A stretch of DNA of 64,000 nucleotides. It comes from JABDPF01 sp037384065 (GTDB lineage: Bacteria > Pseudomonadota > Gammaproteobacteria > Xanthomonadales > SZUA-36). The DNA lies in contig JARROJ010000002.1 in the NCBI GenBank assembly GCA_037384065.1, positions 14,279 through 78,278 of the forward strand. The letters are read 5' to 3'. Under the pieces are notes generated by a model. It made no database searches. It had not been told where the DNA came from and was given only the letters and a program-made list of their open reading frames with translations. This document shows positions 27,824-36,378 of this stretch, piece after piece. A program made the position numbers and the translations under genes. Positions within the stretch are counted from its first letter, which is position 1; each line of letters begins with the position of its first letter.

Positions 27824-29317
27824 ATGAAACTGAGCCCGCAAAAGAAAGGGGAGCTGGACCGGCTGCTCTCGTTCCTCGACACCCACGCGAATGATCTCGG
27901 CGCCATCGATCAATCGGCCGCCTTCCTGTATCAGAAGGGTCTGCCCATGGACGCGGCGCTGGCGGCTTACGAACACTACCTGGAACGACAGCCCGCGTCG
28001 GCGACGGCCGCTTTCAACTTTGCCTGGTACCTGGCCCGTGACGGACAGCCGGAGGCCGCGATTCGCATGTACGGGCGGGCCCTGGAACTTGGCATCGACG
28101 GACCGGAAGAGGTCCACCTCAACATCGGCAACATCTGGATGGATCAGCTGCTGGACAACGAAAAGGCCCGCGCGGCGTTCAACGACGCCCTCGCGGTGAA
28201 ACCGGACTATGCGGGCGCGTACCACAATCTCGGCAACCTGGAAGAGCAGGCGGGCAACCGTGACCAGGCCGCCGCCTGCTTCAGGAAATGCCTGGAACTC
28301 GAACCGGATAATCACTCGGCGCTGGCGCGCCTGGCAGACACGCACCGCTTCACCGATGCCGACGATCCGCTGCTCGGTCAATTGGAAGAACACGGCGCGA
28401 CCAGCGCCGACAGCGACCTGCACTTCGCGCTGGGCTCGGCCTACAATCAGCTGGGCGACTACGCGACGGCATGGTCGCATTTCTCACGGGCCAACGCCAT
28501 GGATCGGGCGCTCTGGCCGCCCTACGACCCGGCGGGGACCGAGCAACGCTTCGACCGGATCATCGCGCAAACGCCTGCCGACGGGCCGGAACGCAGCGGC
28601 GGTTCGTCGCCACGTCACGTGTTCATCTGCGGCCTGTTCCGGACCGGTTCGACGTTGCTGGAGCAGATGCTCGCAGCGCACCCGGAATTCACGGCGATCG
28701 GCGAGAGTGATTTTTTTCCGCGGCTGGTCGCACGGGAATTCCCGGATTTTCCGCTGGGTCTCGACCGCGTCACCGACGCGGAGGCACGCGCCTGGCGCGA
28801 GCGCCACGCGGCCTACGCCCGCCTCGTGGCGCGCGGCGCGGCGCGCCTGGTCGACAAGCGCCCGGACAACTTCCAGTTCATCGGCGTGATCAAGACCGTC
28901 CTGCCCGCGGCGAAATTCATCGTGACCGAGCGCGACTGGCGCGACGTGGCGATTTCGATCTACGGCATGCGCCTGGGCGCCGGTCAGAACTACGCGACGG
29001 ACCTGGCCAGCATCCGCCACTACATCGGCCAGCAGGAACGGCTGGTGGATCACTGGGCGAACCTGCTCGGCAACGACCTGGTGCGCCTGCGCTACGAGGA
29101 CCTGGTCACGCAGCCACGGGACGCACTGGGTCGGGTGCTGGAAAATCTCGAAGCGGATTGGCACGAGCGCTGCCTGGCGTTCGACACCCTGGACACAACG
29201 GTGAAAACCGGCAGCGTCTGGCAGGTCCGGGAGCCGCTCCATGCGCGCTCCATCGGCCGCTGGAAAAACTACCGAACGCATTTCGAATCGGTCTTCGGCG
29301 ATCGCCTCGAGGCTTAG
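27824..29317 (+). CDS. TPR-containing sulfotransferase (4)
   Basis: This is a 497-residue protein. TPRs occupy about residues 20-220 (AAFNFAWYLARDGQPEAAI, GAYHNLGNLEEQAGNRDQAA), and a sulfotransferase domain follows. The PAPS loop reads GLFRTGST at about 270-277, so the usual Pro before Arg is Phe while the Arg, Gly and Thr contacts remain. The 3'-phosphate region (VTERDWRDVAISIYG) and VREPLHARSIGRWKNY are family-like. The ATG at 27824 follows the receptor terminator, so a separate promoter is needed. It ends by 4-bp tail overlap with the lipoprotein gene. Confidence 0.87.
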   Translation: MKLSPQKKGELDRLLSFLDTHANDLGAIDQSAAFLYQKGLPMDAALAAYEHYLERQPASATAAFNFAWYLARDGQPEAAIRMYGRALELGIDGPEEVHLNIGNIWMDQLLDNEKARAAFNDALAVKPDYAGAYHNLGNLEEQAGNRDQAAACFRKCLELEPDNHSALARLADTHRFTDADDPLLGQLEEHGATSADSDLHFALGSAYNQLGDYATAWSHFSRANAMDRALWPPYDPAGTEQRFDRIIAQTPADGPERSGGSSPRHVFICGLFRTGSTLLEQMLAAHPEFTAIGESDFFPRLVAREFPDFPLGLDRVTDAEARAWRERHAAYARLVARGAARLVDKRPDNFQFIGVIKTVLPAAKFIVTERDWRDVAISIYGMRLGAGQNYATDLASIRHYIGQQERLVDHWANLLGNDLVRLRYEDLVTQPRDALGRVLENLEADWHERCLAFDTLDTTVKTGSVWQVREPLHARSIGRWKNYRTHFESVFGDRLEA

Positions 29318-30498
29318 TGCGGGGCCTGCTCGCGGCGCAGCAGATCCAGTTTGTGGTGGTACTTTTCCCGCTCGGAGCCTTTTTCCGCCACGTCCTCGGC
29401 CTTCTGCATCCAGCGTTCGGCCTGTTCGCGATCCCCATTCATCAGGTAACTCAGGCTGAGCAGGTTGAAGAGGCGGGCGTCGTCGTCCCGCTTCCGGGTC
29501 GCCACCTTCAAATGATCGATCGCCGTCGTGTAATCCCCTTCGTTGAAGGCGGTAATCGCAAGCTGGAAACGGTAATAGGGATTGCGCAGGCGGTGCGTGG
29601 TGACCTGGTCGAGGTAATAATCGGCCTCCGCTTCCCGGCCCTCCTGCTGGTACAGGCTGGCCAGATTGCTCATCGCCTGTAAATCCGAGTCGTCGTACTT
29701 CAAAGCCTGCAGATACGCCGACTCCGCGTAATCGGCGTACCCCTCGCGGCGATGCAGAATACCCAGGTTGACCCAGGGCGAACTGAACGTGATGTCTTCG
29801 AGCAGGCTTTGCCGCAGGTAGGCGTAGGCTTCCGCCGTATCGTCCTCGAGCATGCGTTCGACGCCCATGTTGTTGTAGTAATGCGCTCGGGCCCGTTCGT
29901 CGTCGATCTCGCGCATCTCGTTGTCCGAGTCGTAGTCGGCGATGTTGAAATCGATCACCCGCGGGTGCCTGCCTTTCAGGTTGACCACCGCGTTGACGTG
30001 CTTGCTGAGCAGGTAGGTCTCACCGGACATCGACCAGTCGGGTGGAATTTCGACTTCCTGAAAGCCGGCATCGAGATTCACGTTGCGGGCCATGGCGACG
30101 AACATGTTGGTGAAGGAGATACAGTTTCCGCGGCGGTCCTCGAAGGTCCGTCGGGCGGTCCGCGTGGAATCGTCGTAGGCCAGCACGAAACGCTCGCCGC
30201 CGATGATGGCCTGGACCAGTTGGGCCAATCGCTCATTCTGACTGCCGTCGCGGTTCACGTACTCGTCGAGGAACGCGACCATTTCCGGGCTGAGTTCGAG
30301 AATGTCGTCCACCGCGGCGAGGCGGACTTCGACGCCATCATCCAATGGACTCGCCTCGAGGATGGCCGCCGGCGGCACCGCGACCCGGGAATTTCCGGCC
30401 GGCTGGTTGCCCGGCGACGCGCAGGCCGCCAGAATCAGTACGGCGAAAGACGCCAGGAGCGCCCGGGGCCAACCCGAACGGCGGCGTCGGTCAGTCAT
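29314..30498 (-). CDS. Lipoprotein with transglutaminase-like domain and TPRs
   Basis: This is a 394-residue predicted lipoprotein with lipobox LAAC (Cys26). Residues about 60-190 resemble a transglutaminase-like cysteine-protease fold with a plausible triad: Cys126 in RRGNCISFTNMF, His167 in SKHVNAVV and Asp183 in RVIDFN. TPRs fill about 205-385 (WVNLGILHRREGYADYAESA, AMSNLASLYQQEGREAEA). It could bind or cleave envelope peptides, but no activity is demonstrated. It overlaps the upstream DUF547 gene by 8 bp (ATGACTGA), so the two are likely made together. Confidence 0.82.
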   Translation of the reverse strand: MTDRRRRSGWPRALLASFAVLILAACASPGNQPAGNSRVAVPPAAILEASPLDDGVEVRLAAVDDILELSPEMVAFLDEYVNRDGSQNERLAQLVQAIIGGERFVLAYDDSTRTARRTFEDRRGNCISFTNMFVAMARNVNLDAGFQEVEIPPDWSMSGETYLLSKHVNAVVNLKGRHPRVIDFNIADYDSDNEMREIDDERARAHYYNNMGVERMLEDDTAEAYAYLRQSLLEDITFSSPWVNLGILHRREGYADYAESAYLQALKYDDSDLQAMSNLASLYQQEGREAEADYYLDQVTTHRLRNPYYRFQLAITAFNEGDYTTAIDHLKVATRKRDDDARLFNLLSLSYLMNGDREQAERWMQKAEDVAEKGSEREKYHHKLDLLRREQAPH

Positions 30499-31717
30499 TG
30501 CCTCCGCTTTCGGGCTCGGGCTCAGGCTCGGGCTCCGGGGGCGCTTCGCCGAGTTCTTCCACCGTCACGGTCGCTTTTTCCTGGTTCACGAGATCCTGTT
30601 TGAGCTTCATCTCCTGCAGCTGAAGGAGCAGTTCCGGGCTGACGTATCGGGCGGTCGGCGACTTGGCGATGATGCGCGACGAATTGGCCAGACTCGGCCC
30701 GGCGATGGAGGCGCTGCCGTCGGACGTGGTCCGGGTCGTCGTCGCGTCCAGGAGCGCCGCGCTGTTGCTCGCGAAACTGCCTCCGATGCGCGGGTGGCTG
30801 CCATACAGGTCCGTCACGGTCCAGTCGTCGATGTTGGGGCGGATCCGGGTCGCGGCTTGCAGATCGTCTTTTTCCGGGGGTTCGAGGTACGCCAGCAGGT
30901 GCTCCTTGAGGTCCGCGTCAAAATCCGGGAAATAGTTTTCGTTCCGCTCGTACAGGCTGGACACTTCGAAATCGTCCCGTCGCCCCGGAAAGGTCCCGCG
31001 ATTGGAGTTGATGAACTCGGCCGCGTTTCGGGCGAGGTTTTTCCAGACGTTGGCCCCGGTGTAAGCGCTCTTCCGGATACTGGGCCCACCGATAATGCCC
31101 TGGTAGAGGCCGTACATGATGAGCGGATTGTTGTCGTAATTCGGATCCAGGATGCCGTGTTGGATGTCGTTCAGGCTCAATGGCACACCGGCGACATTGA
31201 GCAGCTTCTTCGAGAGGATCGACTTCCGGCCGGTCAGCACCCTCTTCAGGCTGCGCTTGGGATAGATCTTGGTGACCTCGTTGATCACGGTCAGGTTGTA
31301 GAGGTTGATCCAGTAGGCCAACTGTTCATCGCGCGAGAAGTTCTCGAGAGGCACCTCACCGGGAATCGATTCGTAGTTTCGCAGCAGGGTCTCGAGCAGT
31401 TCACGGTTGTTCTCGTCCTCCTTGAAGAATTCGAAGTAGAACCGGTTCCCTTCCCTGCTGGTCCGGCTCTTGATCGGCGCCTTCATTCGGGTGCCGGTCT
31501 GGGCGACTGGCGCCTCCGCGACCTTGCGGCTCGAACGCCCGACGTCCACAACCAGGTTTTTATAGAGCAGGTTGAGATCGTCGTAAAAGATTTTGTAACT
31601 GGACGCGGGATCGAACCCCCTGAATTTCTCAAACGGATCCGCTCCCTGATCGGCCCCGGCTGGGGTCCATGGAACCGAAACGAGCAGAACGATCAGGAAC
31701 GGGGAAATGAATTTCAT
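30491..31717 (-). CDS. Secreted DUF547-like protein, divergent
   Basis: This is a 408-residue exported protein with a signal peptide (MKFISPFLIVLLVSVPWTPAGA). The recognisable DUF547 landmarks are QLAYWINLYNLTVINEVT, LNDIQHGILDPNY and KEHLLAYLEPPEK. Most DUF547 proteins carry a segment of the form H-AL-C-S-x-x-CP after the DP motif; here that stretch reads LIMYGLYQGIIGGPS, without cysteines. The C-terminus is low-complexity Pro-Glu. AGGAG with good spacing precedes the ATG at 31717. It is the first gene of a leftward pair with the transglutaminase-like lipoprotein. Confidence 0.78.
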   Translation of the reverse strand: MKFISPFLIVLLVSVPWTPAGADQGADPFEKFRGFDPASSYKIFYDDLNLLYKNLVVDVGRSSRKVAEAPVAQTGTRMKAPIKSRTSREGNRFYFEFFKEDENNRELLETLLRNYESIPGEVPLENFSRDEQLAYWINLYNLTVINEVTKIYPKRSLKRVLTGRKSILSKKLLNVAGVPLSLNDIQHGILDPNYDNNPLIMYGLYQGIIGGPSIRKSAYTGANVWKNLARNAAEFINSNRGTFPGRRDDFEVSSLYERNENYFPDFDADLKEHLLAYLEPPEKDDLQAATRIRPNIDDWTVTDLYGSHPRIGGSFASNSAALLDATTTRTTSDGSASIAGPSLANSSRIIAKSPTARYVSPELLLQLQEMKLKQDLVNQEKATVTVEELGEAPPEPEPEPEPESGGND

Positions 31718-31824
31718 GAAATTACTCCTGGCGTGAACCGCCAAATTTGTCGCGGACCGGGTCCGCGGACGGACCCGTAACCGGGCGGTGAATTCCGGCG
31801 CGTTTGCCATTATACTTTTCGCCC

Positions 31825-32364
31825 ATGCGAAAGGGCAAAAACCACCGTCACCCCGCGCGACCGGCGATATTCAAGGGCCTGGCGTCGTTGTTGCTCCTGG
31901 CAATGAGCCTCGCGACCGCAAACGCCGACGCGGCGCGAAGCGTTCGCGACCTGATGGCGCCGGGCGACTTCGACGCCTCGGGGCTCGAAAAACTCAGTGA
32001 CGATGAGCTGAACCATCTCAGCCAGTGGATCGAACGGTATCGGGCGGGGGCGGTCGACGGACCACCGGTACCGCCCAAAAGGCCCTCGCAGATGACGGAG
32101 AGCGAACTCGACGAGTACCAGCAGGAGAAACAGGAAGAGCGGGACTTCAAGCTGGTCGCGAAGGTCATTCCGGCATTCCGGGGATGGTCCGGGAAAACGG
32201 TTTTCCATCTCGACAACGGCCAGGTCTGGCAACAGCGCCAGGTCGGAAAAATGCGCTACAACGGCGACGACTCGACGATCATCGTCACCCGGAACCTGAT
32301 GGGACGCTATGTCCTTACGCATCTGGACTCGGACCGCTCGGTGGGCGTAAAGCGAATTCGCTGA
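31825..32364 (+). CDS. Small exported protein of unknown function
   Basis: This 179-residue protein is not assigned to a named family. A basic N-terminus and hydrophobic stretch (GLASLLLLAMSLATANA) form a signal peptide with cleavage near ADA. The middle is a charged helix rich in Glu and Gln (about 75-100). The last 65 residues (GWSGKTVFHLDNGQVWQQ, LMGRYVLTHLDSDRSVGVKRI) look like a compact beta domain with a pattern seen at the C-terminus of several xanthomonad-type secreted proteins. The ATG at 31825 was preferred to 31804 because it places the charge cluster before the hydrophobic core. It is divergent from the DUF547 gene. Confidence 0.7.
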   Translation: MRKGKNHRHPARPAIFKGLASLLLLAMSLATANADAARSVRDLMAPGDFDASGLEKLSDDELNHLSQWIERYRAGAVDGPPVPPKRPSQMTESELDEYQQEKQEERDFKLVAKVIPAFRGWSGKTVFHLDNGQVWQQRQVGKMRYNGDDSTIIVTRNLMGRYVLTHLDSDRSVGVKRIR

Positions 32365-32369
32365 GGGCG

Positions 32370-32984
32370 TCAGTCCCGAGCCCGCAACGCTTCCAGGTCC
32401 TCGGGCCGGTCGAGATCTTCGGCCGCGTTCGGCAGTTCGACGAATTCCACGTCGTCCATGTGCTGGTCGATCACCTGACGCGCGCCGCGGTCCGGCGGAA
32501 TCGCCTTGAGTTCCTGCAGCAGGCGCGTCGGGAAAATGACGGGCGGCCCGGTCACGAACGCGCGCCCCTCCCTCCAGCAGGCCAGAACGATGCGCTGCGG
32601 CTGGGTCCGCCACCGCTCGACCAGGCGATCCAGGTCGGCGCCGCGCAGTTGCCACTGATCACAGACCATCAGCAGGACACCGTCCGCCGAACGGCTCAGC
32701 GCGCGGGCCCCGGCCGCGATCGAAGCGCCCATGCCACTCGCCCAGTCGCGATTGAAAACCGTTTCCACGGGCAGGTTTTCAAGTCGGGCTGCGACCTGCT
32801 GCGCCTCGCAGCCGGTAACGACGATCAAACGCTCCGGTTCGAGTCCGAGCGCCAGTCGCGCGGCTCGCCGGACCAGGCACTCGCCGCGGAATTCGACCAG
32901 CTGTTTCGACTCCCCGAGACGCGACGAGGGGCCTGCGGCCAACAGGATCACGGCCAGGCTCGTTTTTTGCGCGGTCTCAGTCAA
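32370..32984 (-). CDS. MocA-like molybdenum cofactor nucleotidyltransferase
   Basis: This is a 204-residue NTP transferase of the MocA/MobA type, which attaches CMP or GMP to molybdopterin. The nucleotide loop is LAAGPSSRLGESKQL. A later VCDQWQL marks the metal-binding Asp, and FVTGPPVIF the substrate site. MocA acts with xanthine dehydrogenase family enzymes, and its partner here is XdhC. A TTG at 32984 gives the complete N-terminus and overlaps the XdhC stop. No molybdenum hydroxylase lies in the window, so the client enzyme is elsewhere. Confidence 0.85.
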   Translation of the reverse strand: MTETAQKTSLAVILLAAGPSSRLGESKQLVEFRGECLVRRAARLALGLEPERLIVVTGCEAQQVAARLENLPVETVFNRDWASGMGASIAAGARALSRSADGVLLMVCDQWQLRGADLDRLVERWRTQPQRIVLACWREGRAFVTGPPVIFPTRLLQELKAIPPDRGARQVIDQHMDDVEFVELPNAAEDLDRPEDLEALRARD

Positions 32985-34026
32985 TGTCGTGCTCCGTGAG
33001 GGAACGGCCGTCCCGGCCGTTCAGGACGGCATGGATTTCAGCGGCGATCGAAACGGCGATCGCCGCCGGAAGCTCCGCGCCGATATCCAGTCCGACCGGT
33101 CCGTGCACGAAAAGATCCGTGCAACCGGCCATTTCCTGCAGGCGGCCACGCCGGGCGCGCGGACCGAGCAGGCCCACGTAGCGCGGCTGCGCGGCCGCGA
33201 GTTGTCGCAGGTAGTCGGCATCGTTCTCCAGGTGGTGACTCATGACGACCGCAGCGTCGACCTGCCTGAGGTCGACGGCGGCATCCAGCGCGGGCGGCCG
33301 GCACCGCACCACCCGGCATTTCGCCGGAAAGCGGTCGGCGCGGGCGAAGGCCGGGCGGTGATCGGTAACGACCACTTCCCAGTCCAGTTCCGCCAGGATC
33401 CGCGCCAGCGGCACGGCGTCGGGTCCGCCGCCGCACAACAGCACGCGAACCGGAGCCGGCGCATGAATCAGCATGACCTCAACGCCCGCTTCGTCCGCAA
33501 GCCGGCGACTGCGCCAGTCCGGCCAGTCCCGCGCCGCCGATTCGAGAACCGCGCGCAACGCGGGCGCGCCGGTAAACGCACCGGCGGCGTCGAGAGCGGC
33601 GATCCGCCCGCCCGCGTCGCCCAGCGACACGGCCAGCAGGACCGCTTGCCGCCGGGCGTGCGCATCGGCGAGCCGCTGCAACACGTCCAGCCCCTCGGCG
33701 CGCGAAAGGCGTTGCAATTGCAGGTGAATGACGCCGTCGCAGCCGATGCCGAGGTTCCAGACCAGGTCGTCACCGGCGCTCATGTCGTAGGTGACCTGTG
33801 CGGGTTCTCCCGACGCGAACACGGCCTGCGCGTGCTCCGCCAGATCGCCCTCCAGGCAACCGCCGGAGATCAGGCCGGCGAAGGCGCCGTCCGCGGCGAT
33901 CAGCATCATGGCTCCGGGCTTGCGGTAGGTGGAACCTTCCGTGGCGATGACGGTGGCGAGCACGAGCGCTTCGTCGTCCGCGCGGTCGCGACGGAACTCG
34001 AGCAGGGCCGGCAATCCAAGGTGCAC
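32977..34026 (-). CDS. XdhC family molybdenum-enzyme maturation protein
   Basis: This is a 349-residue XdhC/CoxI protein, a chaperone that binds sulfurated Mo cofactor and delivers it to xanthine dehydrogenase-type enzymes. The N-terminal domain has VLATVIATEGSTYRKPGAMM and SGGCLEGDLAEHA. The C-terminal Rossmann-like domain has VLLCGGGPDAVPLA, VVMSHHLENDADYL and VGLLGPRARR. The start is GTG. It overlaps mocA by 8 bp, so the two form an operon. Confidence 0.92.
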   Translation of the reverse strand: MHLGLPALLEFRRDRADDEALVLATVIATEGSTYRKPGAMMLIAADGAFAGLISGGCLEGDLAEHAQAVFASGEPAQVTYDMSAGDDLVWNLGIGCDGVIHLQLQRLSRAEGLDVLQRLADAHARRQAVLLAVSLGDAGGRIAALDAAGAFTGAPALRAVLESAARDWPDWRSRRLADEAGVEVMLIHAPAPVRVLLCGGGPDAVPLARILAELDWEVVVTDHRPAFARADRFPAKCRVVRCRPPALDAAVDLRQVDAAVVMSHHLENDADYLRQLAAAQPRYVGLLGPRARRGRLQEMAGCTDLFVHGPVGLDIGAELPAAIAVSIAAEIHAVLNGRDGRSLTEHDID

Positions 34027-34099
34027 GTGCGACTCCGGGGTCGAAAACCCAATGATACCCGCAAACGGCGCCGTTCGCGGTCAGACCGTCAGCGGAAGA

Positions 34100-34954
34100 T
34101 CAGCGGGTGAACGGCGAGCGCAGGTTGACCGTAATGGCCCGGTACGCGCCGTTACTGCTCCATTTGTACGCGAGCCCGATCTGCTCGAAGCCGATGAAAC
34201 CGAAACCGATCTTGCCGCCCTCGCGCGCGAGCGCGAGACCGAGTTCCCATTCGTCACGCACGGTCACGACCTCCTGCGGACCAATATGGAACTCCATTTC
34301 GTCGAACATGTAGCTGTACGTCAGGTGCCCGTTCAGCCGGGCGGGCGCGCCGCCCAGCGTGAGTGTCGACGATCGCGTGCTGCCCTCGAAACCGACGAGC
34401 GCCGAACCGTAATGGCCGCGACCTTCGTAATCCGGCTTGTACCCGGCCAGCGAAACCGAACCCAGCAGGGCCAGGTTCCGTCCGTCGCTTTCCGCCAGCG
34501 TGTAGTGACTGCGGACCCCTCCGTAATAGATGCGCGCCCATTCGCGCGAACTGCGTTCGTACCCGAGCCCGAAATGCGCATGCGGTCGCAACCGCCAGCG
34601 CTCCGACATCGGAATTTCGACCGCGACGCCCGGGGTAAACGTCACCGTGCCGTAGTTGTCGAAATCGATGAAGTCCGGCGCATCCTCGAGGCGATGCAGA
34701 CCGAAGGCCACCGGGTAGAGAATCTCGATACCGGGCGTGCGCGCGCCGCTGCCGTCCCAGACCGGTTCGCGCAGGACCTGTCGCGGCGGCACCCGGAAGA
34801 TGAACGCTTCACGGTTAGCGCTGACGCGGTACCAACCGGTGCCGAAGAACGCCGCCGTCGCCCAGTGCACCTGCCGGGCCGCGTCGGACTCGACCGATTG
34901 CGCCGCGAGCGGAGCGGCGAAAACCAACAGCAGCAGGACGGCGAAGCGGCGCAC
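34100..34954 (-). CDS. Exported, predicted beta-barrel protein of unknown function
   Basis: This is a 284-residue protein with a signal peptide (LLLLVFAAPLAAQ). After cleavage the sequence alternates aromatic and polar residues in short strands (SHYTLAESDGRNLALLGSVSLAGY, HLTYSYMFDEMEFHI), which suggests an outer-membrane or secreted beta-rich barrel. I do not recognise the family. The start is GTG. It is divergent from the GNAT gene and follows xdhC without overlap. Confidence 0.7.
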   Translation of the reverse strand: MRRFAVLLLLVFAAPLAAQSVESDAARQVHWATAAFFGTGWYRVSANREAFIFRVPPRQVLREPVWDGSGARTPGIEILYPVAFGLHRLEDAPDFIDFDNYGTVTFTPGVAVEIPMSERWRLRPHAHFGLGYERSSREWARIYYGGVRSHYTLAESDGRNLALLGSVSLAGYKPDYEGRGHYGSALVGFEGSTRSSTLTLGGAPARLNGHLTYSYMFDEMEFHIGPQEVVTVRDEWELGLALAREGGKIGFGFIGFEQIGLAYKWSSNGAYRAITVNLRSPFTR

Positions 34955-35029
34955 AAACGACCCTCGATCTGGGATAATGCCATCCTACCCGAAGTGACAT
35001 CGCCTGACCCGGCCACGATCGAGAGCCCC

Positions 35030-35521
35030 ATGAGCGAGCAAAACGAACTGCATATTCTGCCGGCCACGCGGGACGACGCGCGCGAGGTGATGTCCTGGTT
35101 CACGGACGCCGAGAGCGTCATGCTGTGGGGCAGCCCGTTCACGCGCTTCCCGTTGCGCGAGGAGACGTTCTTCATCGATACCGAGTGGGAGGAAATCGCA
35201 TCGCGCGTCGCGCGCGACGACGAAGGCCACCTGGTCGCCTTCGGCCAGTTCTATCCCAAGCTCGGCCGCTGCCACCTCGCGCGGCTGGTGGTGAATCCGG
35301 CATTCCGGCGCCGCGGGCTGGGTGTGCGCTTCATCGGCGAGTTGATGACGCACGGGGGCGCGGCGCTGCAGACGGACGAATTTTCGCTGTACGTGATGAC
35401 CGCCAACAAGGCGGCCTGGGCCTGTTACAAGAAACTCGGCTTCCACATGGAACCCTATCCGCACAACGACCCGCACCTCGACAACTGCGTGTTCATGGTC
35501 GCAGAGCGCGGCGCATCGTGA
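35030..35521 (+). CDS. GNAT family N-acetyltransferase
   Basis: This is a 163-residue GNAT acetyltransferase. The acetyl-CoA site is ARLVVNPAFRRRGLGVRFI, corresponding to the Q/RxxGxG/A loop, and NKAAWACYKKLGF is the usual motif B. The substrate cannot be predicted. Its TGA overlaps the GTG of the MOSC gene (GTGA), and that gene in turn overlaps mscS, so the three form a compact operon. Confidence 0.87.
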   Translation: MSEQNELHILPATRDDAREVMSWFTDAESVMLWGSPFTRFPLREETFFIDTEWEEIASRVARDDEGHLVAFGQFYPKLGRCHLARLVVNPAFRRRGLGVRFIGELMTHGGAALQTDEFSLYVMTANKAAWACYKKLGFHMEPYPHNDPHLDNCVFMVAERGAS

Positions 35522-36378
35522 CGGCGCGCCCCGCGGTCAGCGTCACCGGGCTCACGGTCTACCCGGTCAAGTCGATGCGCGGTATCCCGCTGAAGCAGGC
35601 GCGGCTGACGCCTAAAGGGCTCGAGCACGATCGCCGTTTCATGGTGACGCGCACGAACGGCCGGTTCGTCACGCAGCGGGACATGCCGCGACTGGCCCTG
35701 GTGGAACCGCGCCTGGAAAAAGCCGGCGTGACCCTGTCGGCGCCGGGCATGGACCCGCTCGCCGTTCCCTTCGCGCACGCTGGCGGCGAACCGGCGACGG
35801 TTCGCATCTGGGGGCAGGATTGTGCGGCGATCGACCAGGGCGAAACGGTCGCGCAGTGGCTGCGCGATGCGCTGCGAAGCCCGGAACCGCTGCGCCTGGT
35901 GGCCATGGCCCCGGGGTTCGTGCGGCCGCAGGGCAAACCCGCGGATCTCGGCGCCGACACGCATACCGTGTTCGCCGACGCGGCGCCGTTCCTCGTCGCC
36001 AACGAAGCGTCGCTGGCGACGCTCAACCGCACCCTCGTCGAAGACGGGCGCGACCCCGTGCCGATGAACCGATTCCGCCCCAATATCGTACTCGAAGGCC
36101 CGACAGCCTTCGCCGAGCACGCTGCAGGAACCGTGGCGGGTCCGGGCTACGCGCTGCGGCTGGCCCATCCCTGCCAGCGCTGCGTGGTCACGACGATCGA
36201 TCAGGCCACGGCCCGGCGAGACCCCGAACGCGAACCCTACCGCACCCTGGTTCGACTCAACCCGATGCCGGGTCGGCCGGACGCACCGGCCTTCGGCCAG
36301 AACGCCGCGCTGGCCTCGGGCCCGGACGCGACGATCCGCGTCGGCGACCGGGTGACCCTGACCGGAACGACGAAATGA
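35518..36378 (+). CDS. MOSC domain protein (YcbX/mARC-like)
   Basis: This is a 286-residue protein with the N-terminal beta-barrel domain (GLTVYPVKSMRGI, GLEHDRRFMV) and C-terminal MOSC domain of the YcbX/mARC group, which reduce N-hydroxylated bases with a Mo cofactor. The expected cofactor-binding cysteine is in HPCQRC (Cys219 or Cys222), followed by VVTTIDQ. E. coli YcbX carries an extra ferredoxin domain that is absent here, so an external electron donor would be needed. It starts at GTG 35518, overlapping the GNAT stop. Confidence 0.87.
   Translation: MTARPAVSVTGLTVYPVKSMRGIPLKQARLTPKGLEHDRRFMVTRTNGRFVTQRDMPRLALVEPRLEKAGVTLSAPGMDPLAVPFAHAGGEPATVRIWGQDCAAIDQGETVAQWLRDALRSPEPLRLVAMAPGFVRPQGKPADLGADTHTVFADAAPFLVANEASLATLNRTLVEDGRDPVPMNRFRPNIVLEGPTAFAEHAAGTVAGPGYALRLAHPCQRCVVTTIDQATARRDPEREPYRTLVRLNPMPGRPDAPAFGQNAALASGPDATIRVGDRVTLTGTTK

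Noticed and set aside
19372..29317. A RiPP or lasso-peptide cluster beside the receptor
   Set aside because: No precursor-like short gene with a conserved leader, no cyclase and no maturation protease could be recognised.
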